DNA from: Mesotaenium endlicherianum
Taxonomy: Eukaryota; Streptophyta; Zygnematophyceae; Zygnematales; Mesotaeniaceae
NCBI GenBank assembly: GCA_009602735.1
Contig: WELA01001485.1
Coordinates: forward strand, 62,001 to 126,000
DNA: 64,000 nucleotides
Direction of reading: 5' to 3'
Of the stretch, positions 57,479-64,000 are shown piece by piece. The notes below the pieces were generated by a model. That model was not told where the DNA came from and made no database searches. It saw nothing but the letters and a program-made list of their open reading frames with translations. Numbering within the stretch: position 1 is the stretch's first letter; each line of letters starts with the position of its first letter. A program made the position numbers and the translations under genes.

Positions 57479-59626
57479 TCAGGGCTGCCACAAACGCACA
57501 TAAGCGCCGTTCTGTTGTATCAACTGATCGTGCGTTCCTGTTTCCAGTAATTTCCCTTTATGCAAAACGTGAATGCAATCGCAATTCCTGATCGTTGCCA
57601 GGCGATGTGCAATCACGATCACCGTCTTGCCCCTGCTCCTGAACCATTGTAACGCTTCTTGCACTTTCTGTTCACTTTGGCTATCCAATGAGGCTGTTGC
57701 TTCATCCAGCACCAGTATCTCCGGGTCGCGATACAAAGCACGGGCAATGGACAATCGCTGTTTTTGTCCGCCCGATAAATTATTTCCCTGTTCCTGCACC
57801 TGGCTATTGTACCCGGCCGGCAACTGCTCGATGAAAGCATCCAGTCCCAGCAGCCGGGAAAGAAACAAGATTTTCCGGTTATCCGGATGCTCATCCCCAA
57901 TACCTATATTCTCTGCAATAGTACCTGCAAACAGGTCTGTTTCCTGTGGTACCGGCGCTATTAGTTTCCGCAGGCTCTCTCGGCTGACCAGGGTAATATC
58001 GATCCCACCAATGTATATTTTGCCCTTTGATAAAGGATACAATTGTTGCAATAAAGCAAGGAGGGTAGATTTTCCACTACCGCTCTCTCCTACGATCGCC
58101 GTACAGCTTCCTTTACGTATACAGAGGTTAAGGCCTTCAAAGACCTGTTCCCTGGTTCCATACCTGAAATGCACATCCTGGAAAACAATATCCCCCATAT
58201 GAACTGGTTCCAGTAGTATTTTCCCGGCCTTCGTTCCCTCTTCCGTTTCTAGATCGATGATCTCGAATAACCGGTCTGCCGCAATGAGCGCTTCGCGGAT
58301 ATCTTTGTTCGATCCGATCAGTGCTGCTGCAGGTGTAGTAAAGTATTCCGCGAGGGCATAAAAAGAAACCAGTTCACCAGGCGTTAGTTCTTTTCTGATC
58401 ACAAAATATCCGCCGGTCCATAAAATAATGATCCCCAACAGCCGCGTAAATAAAGCGGAAGCCGTTCCGCTGTATAAACCCTTTTTACTACTGAAATAAA
58501 CAGACCTGAGTAGTGCAATGAACCGGTGCTCGGTTTTAACACCAGCCTGGTATTCCAGTCCAAACTGTTTAATCGTTGCTGCTGCATTCAGGCTTTCTAC
58601 CAGCTGGCTTTCCAGCGATGCCGCATTTTCCATTAGTCTGCGTTGCCATACACGATTGATGTTGTCTGTGATTTTGTATAGCAACAGGTAGCAGGGTAAA
58701 ACAGCCAGCACAATAACCGCCAGTTTCCAGTAATAGAAGAACATCACCATGAAAGAGAACAATAACATGCTCAGGTTCACGATCGTGTTAAGCGCAACTT
58801 CATTTACGAAATGACGGATCTTCACCGCATCATTTACCCTGCTGATGATTTCTCCTACCCGCATCGTATCAAAGAACCGCTGTGGCAACCGCAACAGATG
58901 CTTATAATAACCGAGCAGTAATTGTACATCTATATGCTGTCCTACTTGCAATCCCAGCAAAGCCTTGAACATTCCTATGAATAACTGGAACAACAATAAA
59001 CCCACCATCAGTATGCTCATCAGGTTGAGCAGTTTGATATTGTCTTCTACCAGTACCACATCGATGACCTTCTGCATGTACACAGAAGTAGATAAACTCA
59101 ACAAGGTAACCACAAGCGCCCCGGTAAGTGCCAGCAGCATCGAATACCGGTGCGGGGCAACCAGTTGCCAGAACCTGGCTACAGGTGTTGTCACAGCCTG
59201 CCGTGGACGGAACGCCACCGCAGGCGCCAGTAGTACCAACACGCCTGTCCACTCTTTGGCAAAGGCAGTGTGACTGTATCGATGTATCCGCCCATCAGCA
59301 GGGTCCATAATATTAATACAACGTTTCTTCATGCTGCAGATCACCACATAATGTTGCAAACCATTTTTCAGCACCATATGTGCAATAGCAGGCAAGGGAA
59401 TACGAGGAAGGCTCTCGATGCCCGCTTTGCCGGCTTTGGCATCCATTCCCATTTGGCCGGCAGCTTCGAGCAGCCCGCCAACAGAAGTACCATTTTTATC
59501 TGTACCTGCATATTGCCGGATGCGGCTGACCGGCCATTGCAGTCCATGATAAGCAGCTATGGAAGCCAGGCAAGCAGCACCACAGTCGGTGATATCCCTT
59601 TGCCTGATACGCATTGCTCTTCTCAT
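57479..59626 (-). CDS. Bacteriocin-type ABC transporter with N-terminal C39 leader peptidase
   Basis: A 715-residue exporter that cleaves double-glycine leaders while moving the peptide out. C39 peptidase at 5-135: C15 in DITDCGAACL, H92 in LQHYVVI, D108 in IMDPADG, all present. The transmembrane domain covers about 160-440, and the ATPase follows with Walker A GESGSGKST, signature NNLSGGQKQR, Walker B ILVLDEATASLD and H-loop IAHRLAT. It overlaps the HlyD-type gene by 4 bases (ATGA). It is the last gene of the locus containing two double-glycine peptides. Everything needed for processing and export is intact. Confidence 0.94.
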   Translation of the reverse strand: MRRAMRIRQRDITDCGAACLASIAAYHGLQWPVSRIRQYAGTDKNGTSVGGLLEAAGQMGMDAKAGKAGIESLPRIPLPAIAHMVLKNGLQHYVVICSMKKRCINIMDPADGRIHRYSHTAFAKEWTGVLVLLAPAVAFRPRQAVTTPVARFWQLVAPHRYSMLLALTGALVVTLLSLSTSVYMQKVIDVVLVEDNIKLLNLMSILMVGLLLFQLFIGMFKALLGLQVGQHIDVQLLLGYYKHLLRLPQRFFDTMRVGEIISRVNDAVKIRHFVNEVALNTIVNLSMLLFSFMVMFFYYWKLAVIVLAVLPCYLLLYKITDNINRVWQRRLMENAASLESQLVESLNAAATIKQFGLEYQAGVKTEHRFIALLRSVYFSSKKGLYSGTASALFTRLLGIIILWTGGYFVIRKELTPGELVSFYALAEYFTTPAAALIGSNKDIREALIAADRLFEIIDLETEEGTKAGKILLEPVHMGDIVFQDVHFRYGTREQVFEGLNLCIRKGSCTAIVGESGSGKSTLLALLQQLYPLSKGKIYIGGIDITLVSRESLRKLIAPVPQETDLFAGTIAENIGIGDEHPDNRKILFLSRLLGLDAFIEQLPAGYNSQVQEQGNNLSGGQKQRLSIARALYRDPEILVLDEATASLDSQSEQKVQEALQWFRSRGKTVIVIAHRLATIRNCDCIHVLHKGKLLETGTHDQLIQQNGAYVRLWQP

Positions 59627-60777
59627 ACCGAAGGGTTTAACCAGTCATCCAAATGATCCAGCAGCAGTTGCCACAAGCTCCTTTTCGTTACTTTGAATCG
59701 TGCCTGGAATCCAAGTCCCTTCTTCAAAGCCGCTTCATATCCTTTTTTTAAGCCCAAACGGGTGGTCTGAAAAGAACAGCGTACCCGGAATACCGGCCTG
59801 CCGTTAACCAGGCTGAAATCGTCATCGATAGCTATCACTTTACCTCTTACAGTACCGAAATACCGTTGTTCAAAAGCATCAAAGCTGCAGATCACGTTCA
59901 TTGAGTCCTTGATCAATCCTATATCTTTCGACGGCACATAACATTCACCCATCAGGGTATCGGTTGGAGAAACCAGGCATACTGTTTCACCCGCAGTTGT
60001 AAAAGTTCCGGCATGCCACTGACTGATGCCCTGCACAAAGCCTTTTACAGGCGAATGTACCAGCAGCAAAGCTTCATAAGCCGCGAGTTGTACTGCTTGT
60101 TCTTCGTATTGTGCCAGTTCCATCCTGTTCCGCTCGAGCGCTTCCTGCCAATATCCTAATTGTTCATTCCTGGCCAACCGGTACGCTGCTTCTTTTTCTT
60201 TCAGTTGAAGCTGTATTTCATAAAAAACATTTGGCGCCGTGATGCGTTCTTTCACCAGTGTACTATGGCTTTGCAACTCATGCGCGGCCTGGTTAACAGC
60301 CAGTTCGTGAATAACCAGTCGGTTCCTGAACCGGTTGTATTGCTCCCGGTACAACGGTAAATACAATTGCTGTTGAAGACAAGCCGAATCAACTTCCAGT
60401 GCCGTCAGTAATAACAGGTCTTGTATATGTTGTTGCCGTTTATGCATTTCAAATTGGTTCCGAATTTTTTTAGACTGAATCGCTGAATCTTTCAGGCGCA
60501 TCAGTACAGTTCCTTTTTCAACCAGATCACCTTCCCGGCACCTGATCTCGGCAATGATGCCCGTAGCGGGTATCTTCACTTCCGCTCGCGCTGTTGCCGG
60601 CCGGACCATTCCTTGTGCTTTAACCGTAATGTCTACCTTAACCAGCGGAAGTACAGCAATCGTTACCACAAATAGGACTAAGAAGAGGACGTACAATCCC
60701 CTGTACCGGGGTCGTACATGATTAAGCCATAGTGCCGCATCATAACCCTGGCATGATATATCATGGATTGGTTGCAC
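59623..60777 (-). CDS. HlyD-family membrane fusion protein for peptide export
   Basis: A 384-residue periplasmic adaptor. One N-terminal transmembrane segment (about 28-48), a lipoyl/barrel-sandwich half beginning VKAQGMVRPATARAEVKIPA, a long coiled coil (about 95-215), the returning half (VHSPVKGFVQGISQWHAGTF) and a beta-barrel end. This is the companion of C39-type exporters in Gram-negative bacteria, linking to an outer-membrane TolC-like protein encoded elsewhere. The start is a GTG that overlaps the stop of the CPBP gene by one base (TAGTG). Confidence 0.9.
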   Translation of the reverse strand: MQPIHDISCQGYDAALWLNHVRPRYRGLYVLFLVLFVVTIAVLPLVKVDITVKAQGMVRPATARAEVKIPATGIIAEIRCREGDLVEKGTVLMRLKDSAIQSKKIRNQFEMHKRQQHIQDLLLLTALEVDSACLQQQLYLPLYREQYNRFRNRLVIHELAVNQAAHELQSHSTLVKERITAPNVFYEIQLQLKEKEAAYRLARNEQLGYWQEALERNRMELAQYEEQAVQLAAYEALLLVHSPVKGFVQGISQWHAGTFTTAGETVCLVSPTDTLMGECYVPSKDIGLIKDSMNVICSFDAFEQRYFGTVRGKVIAIDDDFSLVNGRPVFRVRCSFQTTRLGLKKGYEAALKKGLGFQARFKVTKRSLWQLLLDHLDDWLNPSV

Positions 60778-61289
60778 TAAAAAACGTGTTCAATACAAAA
60801 CCCTGTAAGGTTGTGTAATGCATGTGTCAGTGTGATGTAAACAAATGGATCCTTTCCCCGGAGCGCTAAAACGACATAAATGATGCCGTATACAATCCCA
60901 GACAGGAAAGTCAATATCATATAAGGAACAGAATACGTATGCGAGGCACCGAAAATGATGGCACTGGCCAATACTGCTATCCAATAAATACCTGTCCATT
61001 TATGGACGTTTTTGATTACGAGGTATTGTATCAAATAGGTTTCCAGCAACGGGGCAAATATCACCCCTATCCAAAATGCTTCTTTAACGGTGAAATTCAG
61101 TATGGCAGAAGCTGACTGCTGTTCGGGGAAGAGCAAATACCCAAACAAAAAATTCAATCCAATTGTCACAACGTATCCGCCTGCCACCAATTGCCAGGCC
61201 GATCTTTTCATCATCCATACCTGCATACCAGTCCAAGAAGCTTTCGGTTTATTTAATAACATAGGCTTTAAATTTTGTTCATCAAACAT
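60777..61289 (-). CDS. CPBP-family intramembrane protein, candidate immunity protein
   Basis: A 170-residue membrane protein with about four to five helices. CPBP (Abi/CAAX-type) motifs: FGASH at 113-117 and H156-x-x-x-N160 are kept, while the first motif EExxxR is altered to E83-T-x-x-x-Q. CPBP proteins in Gram-positive bacteriocin loci serve as self-immunity proteins, and this one is the first gene of the transporter operon, right after two peptide genes. Immunity is therefore the best inference. The altered first motif may mean weak or no peptidase activity. Confidence 0.78.
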   Translation of the reverse strand: MFDEQNLKPMLLNKPKASWTGMQVWMMKRSAWQLVAGGYVVTIGLNFLFGYLLFPEQQSASAILNFTVKEAFWIGVIFAPLLETYLIQYLVIKNVHKWTGIYWIAVLASAIIFGASHTYSVPYMILTFLSGIVYGIIYVVLALRGKDPFVYITLTHALHNLTGFCIEHVF

Positions 61290-61336
61290 ACGCCTCTACA
61301 CATTACGCACCTGCTTTCCTGATAAATCATAGTAAA

Positions 61337-61358
61337 GAGTGGCCTGTTTCAGCCACTC
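61337..61358 (-). terminator. Hairpin between the peptide genes and the CPBP gene, possible attenuator
   Basis: Stem GAGTGGC/GCCACTC (7 bp) with an 8-base loop; on the minus strand it is followed by TTTACT, a poor T-run. It lies just after the second peptide gene and before the CPBP start, a good place for a leaky terminator that would make more peptide than transporter message. The same pairing on the plus strand has no good T-run either. Confidence 0.55.
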
Positions 61359-61371
61359 CGGGTTTTCATTT

Positions 61372-61569
61372 TCATTTTTTCAAACTTGGCGGCAATGAAG
61401 CCTGGAACTCACTGGCAGTTCTTGCAAATTCCCAGATACACCTTGCAGTTGCTCCTGCAGCATAAGCCAGATCACCCCAGAAACTACCACCATTCACCGT
61501 TTTCAATTCATCCCTATCCAACTCACTGAATCCCTCCAGTGCATGGATGTTCAATTGGTTCTGTTTCAT
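61372..61569 (-). CDS. Double-glycine leader peptide, putative bacteriocin subunit (65 residues)
   Basis: The leader is 28 residues and ends SELDRDELKTVNGG, a standard double-glycine leader (L-x-x-x-E-L-x-x-V-x-G-G). Cleavage after the GG gives a 37-residue peptide that begins SFWGDLAYAAGATARC and ends SLPPSLKK, with one cysteine, two tryptophans, an AxxxA/small-residue patch (YAAGATA) and net charge about +1. No lanthipeptide, YcaO or radical-SAM enzyme is near, so it is probably unmodified. It lies 11 bases downstream of the similar 57-residue gene. Function (bacteriocin or signal) is inferred from the C39 transporter in the same locus. Confidence 0.75.
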   Translation of the reverse strand: MKQNQLNIHALEGFSELDRDELKTVNGGSFWGDLAYAAGATARCIWEFARTASEFQASLPPSLKK

Positions 61570-61580
61570 AAAATCAGGTT

Positions 61581-61754
61581 TTACTGTTTGTTAGGAAAAT
61601 TCCATCCGTCCGAAAGCCCTTTCTTGATCTCGTCCCAATGGCTGATCACCTGTTGTCCCAGCCAGACCCATGGAAAAGAGCCTCCGTTTGTTTCCATGAG
61701 TTCCTCATCCGATAAAGGACGCAATCCTTCTACATTCCAATCATTCTTCTTCAT
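61581..61754 (-). CDS. Double-glycine leader peptide, putative bacteriocin subunit (57 residues)
   Basis: A very short gene, easily missed. The leader is 25 residues, ending LSDEELMETNGG. The predicted mature part of 32 residues begins SFPWVWLGQQVISHWDE and ends SDGWNFPNKQ, with four tryptophans, no cysteine, and net charge about zero. It shares the NGG-SF cleavage context with the 65-residue peptide just downstream, and both lie before the CPBP, HlyD and C39 genes. Two adjacent, dissimilar short peptides fit a class IIb two-peptide bacteriocin, but a pair of signals is possible. I did not find a known family from memory. Confidence 0.75.
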   Translation of the reverse strand: MKKNDWNVEGLRPLSDEELMETNGGSFPWVWLGQQVISHWDEIKKGLSDGWNFPNKQ

Positions 61755-61834
61755 CGCATTTGTTTTGACTTAATGTCTCGTCTTGGGAACCTGCGCAGGA
61801 ACCGGGCATACAGACAATCCTCCCATTCATTGGC

Positions 61835-62107
61835 CTATGAATCTTTATCTATTTCAAAACACTTCTCAGCTTCTTTTTCAAGAAACTTCACGCAAAAACT
61901 TCCCTCGCATGCATAATAATACGACTTACGCGCCCGCTCGTAACGGATAGGCGCCCCGAGTTCCTTCATAAATGCCAGGTACTCGAAAAGTGTGGTTTCC
62001 GATACCCCTATCCGCTCTGCAAAGAGCGACGGATTCCCCGTTGCTTTCAGCCTGATCATGAAATCAATCCGGTTCAACTTATGAATGAACATGCGTCCCA
62101 ATCCCAT
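61835..62107 (-). CDS. Small helix-turn-helix protein upstream of the peptide genes
   Basis: A 90-residue protein (or 85 if the ATG at 62092 is used). The core KLNRIDFMIRLKATGNPSLF followed by AERIGVSETTLFEYLAFMKE is a winged-helix/HTH_11-type DNA-binding segment, then GAPIRYERARKSYYYACEGSF. I recall similar small proteins near double-glycine peptide loci of Bacteroidota, but that is from memory. The frame is open to 62194; the extra N-terminal part is not HTH-like, so a shorter start is chosen. A one-mismatch -7 box (TAATTTCG) lies upstream. It is divergent from the porZ-like gene and in line with the peptide genes, so it probably regulates them. Confidence 0.65.
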   Translation of the reverse strand: MGLGRMFIHKLNRIDFMIRLKATGNPSLFAERIGVSETTLFEYLAFMKELGAPIRYERARKSYYYACEGSFCVKFLEKEAEKCFEIDKDS

Positions 62108-62214
62108 AACAACTTTTTTTCTACAATCGAAATTAAGCCGGACTGGCACCGGTACGATCAGGTATAAGTACCCGTTTTTTGAATAGGACAGCATGAATTC
62201 AGTTAACTTAGCTC

Positions 62215-64000
62215 ATGCGCTTTGCTATCATCATCCTTGGTTCATGCCTTATGCTGGCAAGCCCATCGAAAGCCCAGGCGCCACCCATCGGGCAGTGGCG
62301 CGAACACCTCAATTACCGGCCGGCCATACAGATCATCAAAGCCAACCATATCTATTGCGCTACCGCCACCAACCTGTTTGCCGTTGATGCACAGGATGAA
62401 ATGCAACGCTTCAGTAAAATGACCGGCCTCCATGATATAGGTATCAGTTGTATCGGTTGGGATGATCTCAGCTCCCAACTTGTTATTGCGTATAACAACA
62501 GCAATATCGATGTACTCAAAAAGCAATCCATTACCAATATCGGCGATATCAAACGAAGCAGTATTGCAGGCAACAAATCCATCCATCATATTTTTTGCAG
62601 GAATGGGCTCGCATACCTTTCCTGCGGACTCGGGATCATCGTAGTCAATCTGATCAAATACGAAATCAAAGACACCTGGTTCATTGGCGCCAATGGAGGG
62701 CCAGTGAATGTACACAGCATGGCTGCCGACGCTGATTTCTTTTATGCCGCTACAGATGAAGGATTGAAAAAAGCATCCCGCCTCACCGATCTCTCCGACT
62801 ACCGCAACTGGACCACACCCAGTGGCTTACCCGCCGGTAATATCAGCGCTGTAACAGTTGCAGCCAACCAAGTAATCGCTCAAAAAAACGATTCTCTTTT
62901 CATTGCATCGGGCAATAACTGGAACCTCTTATATACAGATACTGCATGGTCTTTGAATAACATCACTGCATCGGGAAATAAAATCCTGGTCTGCCAGCAA
63001 AACAATACCGGTACAGCTCGTGTATTGCAATTGGCAACCAATGGCATCATAGAAAAAACCATTACCAATCCGGCACTGCTCTCCCATCCGTTATCAGCCA
63101 TTATCGATGCCGATAAAATATGGGTGGCCGACAGCCTCAATGGTCTTTCAAGGTTCACCGCAACAGGCGCTGACCGTTTCATTCCGAATGGGCCACCCGG
63201 TACAGTAACCGGTGAAATGATGAGTGATGGAAAACAACTTTTTGCAGCAGCCGGCAGTATCAACAACAGTTGGCAGCCGCAATACAACCGGAATGGAATA
63301 TTCCAATTGACGAACAATGAATGGAATTTTTACCGGTATGATAATACGCCGGCACTCAGCAATGCTTATGATTTCATTACGGTAGCCATCGACCCTATTG
63401 ATCAAACGCTTTGGGCCGGCAGTTTTGGAAGTGGCTTAGCACATTTCAAAAACAATAACGTTTCAATCTATCAAGCCAATAACAGCGCATTGCAGGCTGC
63501 TGTGAACAATCCGGGCAGTTACCAGGTAGGCGGACTGGCATTCGACCAAAACAACCATCTCTGGATAAGCAACTACGGTGCTGCGAAAGAGCTGGTGGTA
63601 AGGAAAGCCGACAGTTCATGGAAAGCATTTACCATACCGTTTCCACATACAGAAAATGCAGTGGGACAGGTATTGATCGATGATGCCGACCAGGTATGGA
63701 TCATCAGTCCAAAAGGCAACGGCATCTTCTGTTACAACCATGGCGCTTCCATTGACAACACCAATGATGATCAATGGAAGTTTTACCAACAGGGAAATGG
63801 CAAAGGAAATTTGCCCAGCAACAATGTATTGTGTATGGCAAAAGACAAGAACGGTTTTATCTGGATAGGCACCGATAAAGGCATTGGTATTGTTCAGTGT
63901 GCCGGCAATGTGTTTAGTCCGCAAGGATGCGATGCCCTGCTGCCCGTAGTACAGCAGGATCGTTTTGCAGGGTTATTGTTCCGCGATGAGATGGTGCAAT
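62215..64000 (+). CDS. porZ: PorZ-like type IX secretion surface protein (cut by right edge)
   Basis: The frame is open for 595 codons to the window edge. After a signal peptide (about 21 residues, ending SKAQ) comes APPIGQWREHLNYRPA, the typical PorZ beginning, and two-component-regulator-like propeller blades (YCATATNLFAVDAQDEMQR, HLWISNYGAAKELV, GFIWIGTDKGIGIV). PorZ is a surface component of the type IX attachment complex that hands cargo to the anionic lipopolysaccharide linkage step in Porphyromonas. Here it would serve the same system that exports the two CHU_C proteins. The C-terminal part and its sorting domain are beyond the edge. A one-mismatch -7 box (TAACTTAG) ends 3 bases before the ATG. 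Confidence 0.8.
   Translation, partial: MRFAIIILGSCLMLASPSKAQAPPIGQWREHLNYRPAIQIIKANHIYCATATNLFAVDAQDEMQRFSKMTGLHDIGISCIGWDDLSSQLVIAYNNSNIDVLKKQSITNIGDIKRSSIAGNKSIHHIFCRNGLAYLSCGLGIIVVNLIKYEIKDTWFIGANGGPVNVHSMAADADFFYAATDEGLKKASRLTDLSDYRNWTTPSGLPAGNISAVTVAANQVIAQKNDSLFIASGNNWNLLYTDTAWSLNNITASGNKILVCQQNNTGTARVLQLATNGIIEKTITNPALLSHPLSAIIDADKIWVADSLNGLSRFTATGADRFIPNGPPGTVTGEMMSDGKQLFAAAGSINNSWQPQYNRNGIFQLTNNEWNFYRYDNTPALSNAYDFITVAIDPIDQTLWAGSFGSGLAHFKNNNVSIYQANNSALQAAVNNPGSYQVGGLAFDQNNHLWISNYGAAKELVVRKADSSWKAFTIPFPHTENAVGQVLIDDADQVWIISPKGNGIFCYNHGASIDNTNDDQWKFYQQGNGKGNLPSNNVLCMAKDKNGFIWIGTDKGIGIVQCAGNVFSPQGCDALLPVVQQDRFAGLLFRDEMVQ

Noticed and set aside
1-64000. tRNA, rRNA, insertion sequences, prophage and integrase attachment sites
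   Set aside because: None could be recognised by reading either strand; a tRNAscan or IS search would be needed to exclude small or divergent ones.

Overview
The window looks like a chromosomal segment of a Bacteroidota bacterium, most likely family Chitinophagaceae. The signs are a SusC/SusD pair, two PorP/SprF-family proteins, two proteins with type B (CHU_C) type IX secretion C-termini, a PorZ-like gene, many lipoproteins with an N-terminal lipobox, a DUF5606 protein, a DUF4836 lipoprotein, and several TAnnTTTG promoter-like boxes of the Bacteroidota type. No rRNA, tRNA, insertion sequence, prophage or CRISPR array was recognised. No gap between genes exceeds about 300 bases. Family assignments are from motif reading, without database searches.

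Layout. 1-11.6 kb is mostly housekeeping: phosphoenolpyruvate carboxylase (cut by the left edge), an AlkA-like glycosylase, an MnmD-like tRNA methyltransferase, a SnoaL-like protein, a cell-wall M23 peptidase with a small membrane protein, alaS, a tandem-PDZ protein, gatB and a TlpA-like lipoprotein. 11.7-18.9 kb holds a SusC/SusD nutrient-uptake pair and an RND/MMPL exporter on the minus strand. 19.1-42.3 kb is a type IX secretion surface region: a 5157-residue modular adhesin overlapping its SprF-like partner on the plus strand, then a minus-strand operon of a second CHU_C protein, a second PorP, an OmpA/PD40 protein and a PAP2-like membrane protein. 42.4-54.6 kb carries rpoN, a KdnA-like aminotransferase, a DsbA-like protein, a DUF1579 lipoprotein, a DinB protein, a DUF5606 protein, a GH3-beta-lactamase fusion, a DUF4836 lipoprotein and an ABC transporter pair. 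54.9-57.5 kb is a lipoprotein, membrane protein, histidine kinase, response regulator operon. 57.5-62.1 kb is a bacteriocin-type locus. The right edge cuts a porZ-like gene.

The most interesting system is the locus at 57.5-62.1 kb. Two small adjacent genes (57 and 65 codons; the shorter is easy to miss) encode peptides with double-glycine leaders ending in NGG and mature parts beginning with SF. They are followed by a CPBP-family membrane protein (candidate immunity), an HlyD-type adaptor and an ABC transporter with an N-terminal C39 leader peptidase that keeps its Cys, His and Asp. A small helix-turn-helix protein lies upstream. Together these form a complete export-and-processing cassette for a putative two-peptide bacteriocin or signal that I do not recognise as a named family. 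The second main object is the giant adhesin: about 23 copies of one Ig-like module and 20 of another, arranged almost symmetrically, with a recent 1044-bp internal duplication.
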